Assembly: GCF_900199545.1 (NCBI RefSeq)
Contig: NZ_LT962671.1
Location: 2,295,396-2,359,395, forward strand
Length of the DNA stretch: 64,000 bases
Direction of reading: 5' to 3'
Source: Raoultibacter massiliensis
GTDB lineage: Bacteria; Actinomycetota; Coriobacteriia; Coriobacteriales; Eggerthellaceae
In this document: piece after piece, positions 59,915 through 64,000 of the stretch
Position numbering within the stretch: the stretch's first letter is position 1
How the letters are laid out: each line of letters starts with the position of its first letter
Program-made: the position numbers and the translations under genes
The notes under the pieces: model-generated
What the model saw: the letters and a program-made list of their open reading frames with translations, nothing else
The model's database searches: none
What the model was told of the DNA's origin: nothing

Positions 59915-60251
59915 AGGTCTCCGATCACTCGATAACCCCATGATAGCGCAAGTGGGTGGAACGAGCCGCCCCTGGTCGCTGTATCCGCAATCGCGCAAGT
60001 CCAGTCGATACAATCCCTCGCCACGTGCAAGAAGAAACGGCCGAACTGCACAAAAATCAACGATGTGTTGCGTTTAAGGACCGCTCGACCCCCACAGCCG
60101 CGCCGCCGCTTGCTAATCAGCGACGTTTTCCCAGGTCAATATACATACGATATTCCCAAAATCACTGCAGTGCGACGTCGAGCGCAACACAACGAGGAAA
60201 AGTGTGCACCCGGGGCTCGCCCCCACCGCCAAACCAGGATTGGCGCAGCCC
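59915..60251. other. Intergenic stretch of about 340 bp
   Basis: It lies between the oxidoreductase start and the stop of the second LuxR-type regulator. Near 60200-60235 there are short GC-rich inverted repeats (GGGGC/GCCCC; CGCCAA/TTGGCG) that may act as a weak terminator for the regulator. No gene was recognised. Confidence 0.45.
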
Positions 60252-61847
60252 TTACGCCTGACTTCCCCATGAGTCGAACATGTCGAGCAGATCCTGCTTC
60301 GAATTAACGCCGAGTTTTTGGTAAATATGGGTCGTGTGGGTTTTGACGGTCCCCGTCGTCACGAACAACTCGCCGGCAATATAGGGCAAGCTTCGGCCGC
60401 GGGCGAGGTATCCGAACACCTCGGTTTCGCGATGCGTTAGCCCATGCGCTTCGGCGAACGAGGCGATCTTCCCAACCATGAGCTCCTCTGATGTCGCAGG
60501 CTGCAAAGCCGCCTCAACCCGAGAGGCCGCTTCCCCCTGCGGCGAAACGCGGGTCTCCACCTCGTTATCGGCCAACGCACCCCGTTGCGACATTTCCCCA
60601 TCCGAATACGCGCTCGCTCGCGCCACCAGCATGAAAAACAACACGAGCACACTGGCCCCGCACAAAACGTCGAGCACGAACGCTCCCGATCCGAACAGAT
60701 CGCCAATCTGCTTTCCCAGCACGTTTCCGAGAAACACCACGCCTGAGATCACCGCCTGCCCGATGCTGAACGAAAGCAACGGCGACAGGCCGCTTTCCTG
60801 CGTGCTTTGCGTAACCACGAGAAACACGAGCACCTGCAGGAAAAACGCCGAACCCTGCACCAGCGCCCCACCCACCGCAACGCCCGCAACGCCGAACACC
60901 ATGATGGCAACAAGCCCGATGGCGGTGAACGTTACCGTAATGCGGTACACGCTGCCGACCGAAAGCGTTGTGCGGCCCGAAGTCAGGGGGACGAGCGCCA
61001 TGGTTGCAATGCACGCGCACACGACGATGCCCCCGAAAAACAGGCTGTCGACGCCCGCGTATCCCCGGCCAAGCAGAACCGACGTTATCAGATTGCCGAT
61101 AAACGTTGCAATGAGCAACACGGAAAGGGATCTCCAAGGAAGCACGGAGGCCTCCCACGAACCCGCCGCGAGCTCGCCGAGCGAACCGGGCCCTTTATCA
61201 GATGCCCGAACGGGAAACACCTCCGATGCAACCTCGTGCCGTATCGTGGCATCGTTTCGCCACAGCGCCCATGAAGCCACAGGCAAAAGGCACACGCACG
61301 CGATCGGCACGGGGCCGGGAAGATGAGAAACGACCAAGTAAAGCAAATAGGCGACGAGAAACGAAAGCACAACCAGAGGCCGTATGCGCTTCGGACCCAA
61401 CGAGTACCGCGCACCCCAGGCAACTCCGAGCAGCGTCACGCATACCCCGTCGACAATGCCACAGGCAATAACGACCCCCATCGCGTTCGCACGAACCGCC
61501 CACGCGATGCCCACCGCCGAAAGGGAAATGGCAACCGCGGCAACGAAGAACGCCGAACGGCGAACTACCAAGCGGCGGCGGCGCGACAGAGCCATCACGC
61601 AGAGGGCGAACGCAACAACCGATGCCTGCGAAACGAAAAATCCTATCTCGATTCCGATGCTCGCGTCGAGCGCTGCATCGGGCGGAAACATAACGGGGCT
61701 CAAGAAGCAGAGGAATCCCCACGACCAGAGAAATGCCGAACCGATGACGACGACGAAAGACCGGCGGCGCTGAACGCTGCGAGGCTCGCAACCCGATGCC
61801 GCCTCAGCCCTTTTCGCTTGCTTCGCTTCCGAAAGCGATTGGCCCAT
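60252..61847 (-). CDS. Polytopic membrane regulator with C-terminal LuxR HTH
   Basis: A 531-residue protein with AAGGAGG before the ATG. Residues 30-400 contain about twelve hydrophobic helices; a charged linker follows; the LuxR HTH fills the last 65 residues (HGLTHRETEVFGYLARGRSL, TTGTVKTHTTHIYQKLG). It is the same architecture as the protein at 5086. It is divergent from a Tat flavoprotein reductase, its likely target. A promoter with 18-base spacing lies at 61922-61951. Confidence 0.88.
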   Translation of the reverse strand: MGQSLSEAKQAKRAEAASGCEPRSVQRRRSFVVVIGSAFLWSWGFLCFLSPVMFPPDAALDASIGIEIGFFVSQASVVAFALCVMALSRRRRLVVRRSAFFVAAVAISLSAVGIAWAVRANAMGVVIACGIVDGVCVTLLGVAWGARYSLGPKRIRPLVVLSFLVAYLLYLVVSHLPGPVPIACVCLLPVASWALWRNDATIRHEVASEVFPVRASDKGPGSLGELAAGSWEASVLPWRSLSVLLIATFIGNLITSVLLGRGYAGVDSLFFGGIVVCACIATMALVPLTSGRTTLSVGSVYRITVTFTAIGLVAIMVFGVAGVAVGGALVQGSAFFLQVLVFLVVTQSTQESGLSPLLSFSIGQAVISGVVFLGNVLGKQIGDLFGSGAFVLDVLCGASVLVLFFMLVARASAYSDGEMSQRGALADNEVETRVSPQGEAASRVEAALQPATSEELMVGKIASFAEAHGLTHRETEVFGYLARGRSLPYIAGELFVTTGTVKTHTTHIYQKLGVNSKQDLLDMFDSWGSQA

Positions 61848-61921
61848 CGCCGCCTCCTTACCCCAACTCGAAATGTTCGGCAATCATACCGCAAAAACCG
61901 AGCAAGGAAACAAGTCTCGCA

Positions 61922-61951
61922 AATATAAGGCTTTGATCAGGCAATTAACAA
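61922..61951 (-). promoter_or_regulatory. Candidate promoter of the second LuxR-type regulator
   Basis: On the minus strand TTGTTA (complement of 61946-61951) and TATATT (complement of 61922-61927) are spaced by 18 bases, about 75 bp before the regulator's ATG. The spacer contains TGATCA, a 6-base palindrome. Confidence 0.45.
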
Positions 61952-62056
61952 ATATCTACCGTTTCGTCAGATGCGCTTTTTCCGTCCTGCGGCCACACTG
62001 CAGCCATGCTCGAACGTGAATCGAGCGCAAGACCATCGACATCCTGGAGGGAAACG

Positions 62057-63790
62057 ATGAAACAAATCACCGAAACCAGAAACGCATCCGAAGCAGAAGA
62101 GGCGAAAAGCGGTCTCAGCCGCCGCTCGTTTCTGACAGGCGCAGCGGCAACAGCCGGCCTTGCCGCCATGGCGGGTATCGTCGGATGCTCGCCGAGCGGA
62201 TCGGCAAGCACGGCAGGTGCGGAAGCAGGCTCGACCGCAAACGGCTCGGGAACGCAAACCGCTGGAGCCATGCAGACGACCGACCCCTCGAAAGCCGTTT
62301 GGCCCGTCGTCGAAGAAGTAGAGGTTGGAGCTGCGGGCGAAGGCAAGATCGCCTTTGTCGCCGAGCCCATTTCCGAAAGCGACATCGTGGCCACGCACGA
62401 CGTTGACGTTGTCGTATGCGGGCTCGGACCCGCGGGCGACGCCGCAGCGCTCTCGTGCGCCGAACAAGGGCTCAAAACCGTCGCCGTCGAAAAGCAGACG
62501 GTCGGCAACTACAACTCGGCCACCATCGGCGGCACGAACTCGAAGCTCAACGAGCACTGGGGCATGACCTACGACCTCGATGCCTGGATGGGCGATGCCA
62601 TGGTCGACTGCGCGTTCCAGGGCGAAATGGAGCTGTACCGCCATTGGCTCGAAACGAACGGAGAAGCCGTTGACTGGTACATCAGCCATTTCGACAACCA
62701 GAACCTCGATGATTATCCGTTGACGTTCGCGGCGGGCGATTTCCCCGATTTTCGCGACCAATGGGATACTACGTCGCTCTCCCGCTCGTGGAACACTTCG
62801 TTCAACCTTCCCTATGCCCCTGGCGATCTTGCGGGCATCCTCGCAGGCATTCTGCAAGAGGCTGGCGTCGAGATCCGTTACAGCTGCCCCGCATGCCAAC
62901 TCGTTACCGATGACGCGGGCAAGGTGACCGGCGTCATCGTGAAAAGCGATGAAGGATTCGAACAGTACAATTGCGCCAAAGGCGTCGTGCTCGCAACCGG
63001 CGGCTACGAATTCAACCAGCAGATGCTCAAGGAACGCTGCCGTCCGCGCGGCGTGCCGGGCGCCTGGCTCACCGGCGCTTTCGGAAACACGGGCGACGGC
63101 CACCAGATGGGCCTTGCCGTCGGCGCCGCCGAAGACGAGTTCCCGCAGGCGATCATGCTCGACCCCGAGCAGCTCATGCCGTATCTGCGCGTCAACAAGC
63201 TCGGCAAGCGCTTTACGCCCGAATACGAGCCTTACGGTCACCTTGCGCTCGCCATCCAGGCGCAGCCCGGAACCTACGATTACTACATCGTCGATGGGGA
63301 CATCGCCAACAAGATCGATAAGATCTGGACGCCAAGCTCTTCGTGCTACGGCCCCAAAGAAGTCTGGGTAGCCGCAGCCACAAGCGAAAACGCACTGAAA
63401 GCCGACACGCTCGAAGAGCTTGCCGAACTGATGGAGGTGCCCGTTGACGACTTCGTCGCATCGATCAACCGCTGGAACGAAATGGCCGCCGCGGGCAAGG
63501 ACGAGGATTTCAATTTCCCCGGCGAGATGATGATGACCATCGACACGCCGCCGTTCTACGCCACCAAAGAGCACGCCGACGGCCTGTGCACCGCAGGCGG
63601 CCTGCTCGTCGATACCGAGTGCCGCGTGCTCGACAAGGAACGCCAGCCGATCGACGGCCTCTTCGCCATCGGCCTCACCTCGGGCGGCATGTTCTACAAC
63701 ACCTACCCGCACAACCTGAACTGCCTCTCCCACACCCGCAACTGCCTCATGGGCTATACCGTCGGCAAAGTGCTTGGAGGCCAAGCGTAG
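62057..63790 (+). CDS. Tat-exported FAD-binding reductase (fumarate reductase-like flavoprotein)
   Basis: A 577-residue exported flavoprotein; GGAGG stands 6 bases before the ATG. Seen: the twin-arginine signal LSRRSFLTGAAATAGLA and an IVGC lipobox-like end, a Gly/Ser/Thr linker, then an FAD_binding_2 domain with VDVVVCGLGPAGDAAALSCA and the C-terminal FAD cap (SGGMFYNTYPHNLNCLSH). There is no FMN-binding or haem domain, so its electrons must come from a separate partner. The substrate is unknown; relatives reduce fumarate, urocanate, cinnamates or steroid-like alkenes. It is divergent from the LuxR-type regulator. Confidence 0.9.
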   Translation: MKQITETRNASEAEEAKSGLSRRSFLTGAAATAGLAAMAGIVGCSPSGSASTAGAEAGSTANGSGTQTAGAMQTTDPSKAVWPVVEEVEVGAAGEGKIAFVAEPISESDIVATHDVDVVVCGLGPAGDAAALSCAEQGLKTVAVEKQTVGNYNSATIGGTNSKLNEHWGMTYDLDAWMGDAMVDCAFQGEMELYRHWLETNGEAVDWYISHFDNQNLDDYPLTFAAGDFPDFRDQWDTTSLSRSWNTSFNLPYAPGDLAGILAGILQEAGVEIRYSCPACQLVTDDAGKVTGVIVKSDEGFEQYNCAKGVVLATGGYEFNQQMLKERCRPRGVPGAWLTGAFGNTGDGHQMGLAVGAAEDEFPQAIMLDPEQLMPYLRVNKLGKRFTPEYEPYGHLALAIQAQPGTYDYYIVDGDIANKIDKIWTPSSSCYGPKEVWVAAATSENALKADTLEELAELMEVPVDDFVASINRWNEMAAAGKDEDFNFPGEMMMTIDTPPFYATKEHADGLCTAGGLLVDTECRVLDKERQPIDGLFAIGLTSGGMFYNTYPHNLNCLSHTRNCLMGYTVGKVLGGQA

Positions 63791-63827
63791 GCTAGCCCAA
63801 CAGCCTCTTTCCTCACATCCCCCCTGA

Positions 63828-63856
63828 ACGGGCCCGCCATTCCTCGGCGGGTCCGT
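63828..63856. terminator. Hairpin between convergent flavoprotein genes
   Basis: ACGGGCCCGCC and GGCGGGTCCGT form an 11-bp stem with one G-U pair and a 7-base loop, 38 bp after the stop of the flavoprotein and 27 bp from the stop of the convergent partial gene. It may serve both. Confidence 0.6.
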
Positions 63857-63882
63857 TGCGTTCGAAGCATTGCGGGAGCACG

Positions 63883-64000
63883 CTACGCTCCCCCGGCCCG
63901 CTCGGCAGCGAACTGCCCGGCTCGACGACCGCCCGTGCAGGCACGGCCGGGGCCCACGCCCCATATGGTAATCGGGTAGTCGTCGGAGAAGAAGCTGCCC
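63883..64000 (-). CDS. C-terminal end of another FAD-binding flavoprotein, cut by the window edge
   Basis: A minus-strand frame enters from the right edge and ends at TAG (complement of 63883-63885). Its 38 residues include FFSDDYPITIWGVGPGRA and end in AGQFAAERAGGA. This pattern, FF-x-DYP-x-x-x-x-G-x-x-x-GRA-x-T-x-G-x-x-AG, matches the C-terminal FAD-capping end of fumarate reductase-like flavoproteins. The rest lies outside the window. Confidence 0.6.
   Translation of the reverse strand, partial: GSFFSDDYPITIWGVGPGRACTGGRRAGQFAAERAGGA

Noticed and set aside
61967..63964. A 665-codon open frame antisense to the flavoprotein gene
   Set aside because: It mirrors the coding bias of the real gene on the other strand, its translation has no family motif, and it has no ribosome binding site.
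1..64000. tRNA, rRNA, CRISPR arrays, insertion sequences, known riboswitches
   Set aside because: Intergenic regions were read for T-loop GTTCGA patterns, regular short repeats, transposase motifs and aptamer-like leaders; nothing convincing was found. Covariance-model searches would be needed to exclude weak cases.

Overview
The window looks like a chromosomal segment of an anaerobic actinobacterium of the class Coriobacteriia, most likely family Eggerthellaceae. The reasons are moderately high G+C, Tat-exported flavoprotein reductases paired with polytopic membrane regulators that end in a LuxR-type HTH, a Tat-exported molybdoenzyme with NrfD and cytochrome partners, and a hydrogenase-4 type formate hydrogenlyase. 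The genus cannot be fixed from the sequence alone. No tRNA, rRNA, CRISPR array, transposase or phage gene was recognised.

Layout. 1-98 is the 5' end of a minus-strand gene. 0.5-6.6 kb: catalase, a Tat lipoprotein reductase with two FMN-binding domains and one FAD domain, and its neighbouring LuxR-type membrane regulator. 6.7-11.4 kb: a class I aldolase and four envelope or stress type proteins (TM2, VTT, PRC-barrel, YtxH). 11.5-16.4 kb: a minus-strand run from serS through a membrane-anchored protein, a stand-alone protein resembling the cyanophycin synthetase N-terminus, a PLP aminotransferase and a D-Ala-D-Ala ligase. 16.5-22.6 kb: a hybrid histidine kinase, a small membrane protein, a pyridoxal kinase and a membrane Ser/Thr kinase. 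22.6-23.4 kb is gene-poor and carries a palindrome and a 26-bp inverted repeat pair. 23.4-28.7 kb: an exported molybdoenzyme operon (Mo subunit, Fe-S subunit, NrfD anchor, double CX4CH cytochrome, cytochrome b), whose membrane part is markedly richer in G+C than the rest. 29-32 kb: a GntR regulator, a slipin, a lone NrfD protein and a glutathione peroxidase. 33.5-37.5 kb: formamidase plus an AmiS/UreI channel, a RelB-PIN toxin-antitoxin pair and an unusual trigger-factor-like protein.

37.6-53.6 kb is a 16-kb minus-strand formate hydrogenlyase locus, hydN-fdhF-hyfABCDEFGHI-hycH-hycI-adh-fdhD, preceded by a good sigma70-type promoter. It should oxidise formate to CO2, evolve H2 and probably pump ions through its Mrp-like subunits. 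The formate dehydrogenase has Cys where E. coli has selenocysteine. The accessory FdhD lacks the usual Cys pair. An iron alcohol dehydrogenase is built into the operon. Formamidase about 3 kb away could feed formate into it; this is an inference.

54-64 kb: vitamin B6 synthesis (pdxT, pdxS and a divergent PdxR-type regulator), serA, an old-yellow-enzyme oxidoreductase, a second LuxR-type regulator divergent from a second Tat flavoprotein reductase, and the C-terminal end of a third flavoprotein at the window edge. PLP supply (pdxST, pdxR, pyridoxal kinase) and respiratory use of small organic acceptors are recurrent themes. Start codons were chosen from Shine-Dalgarno spacing where this differed from the longest open frame.
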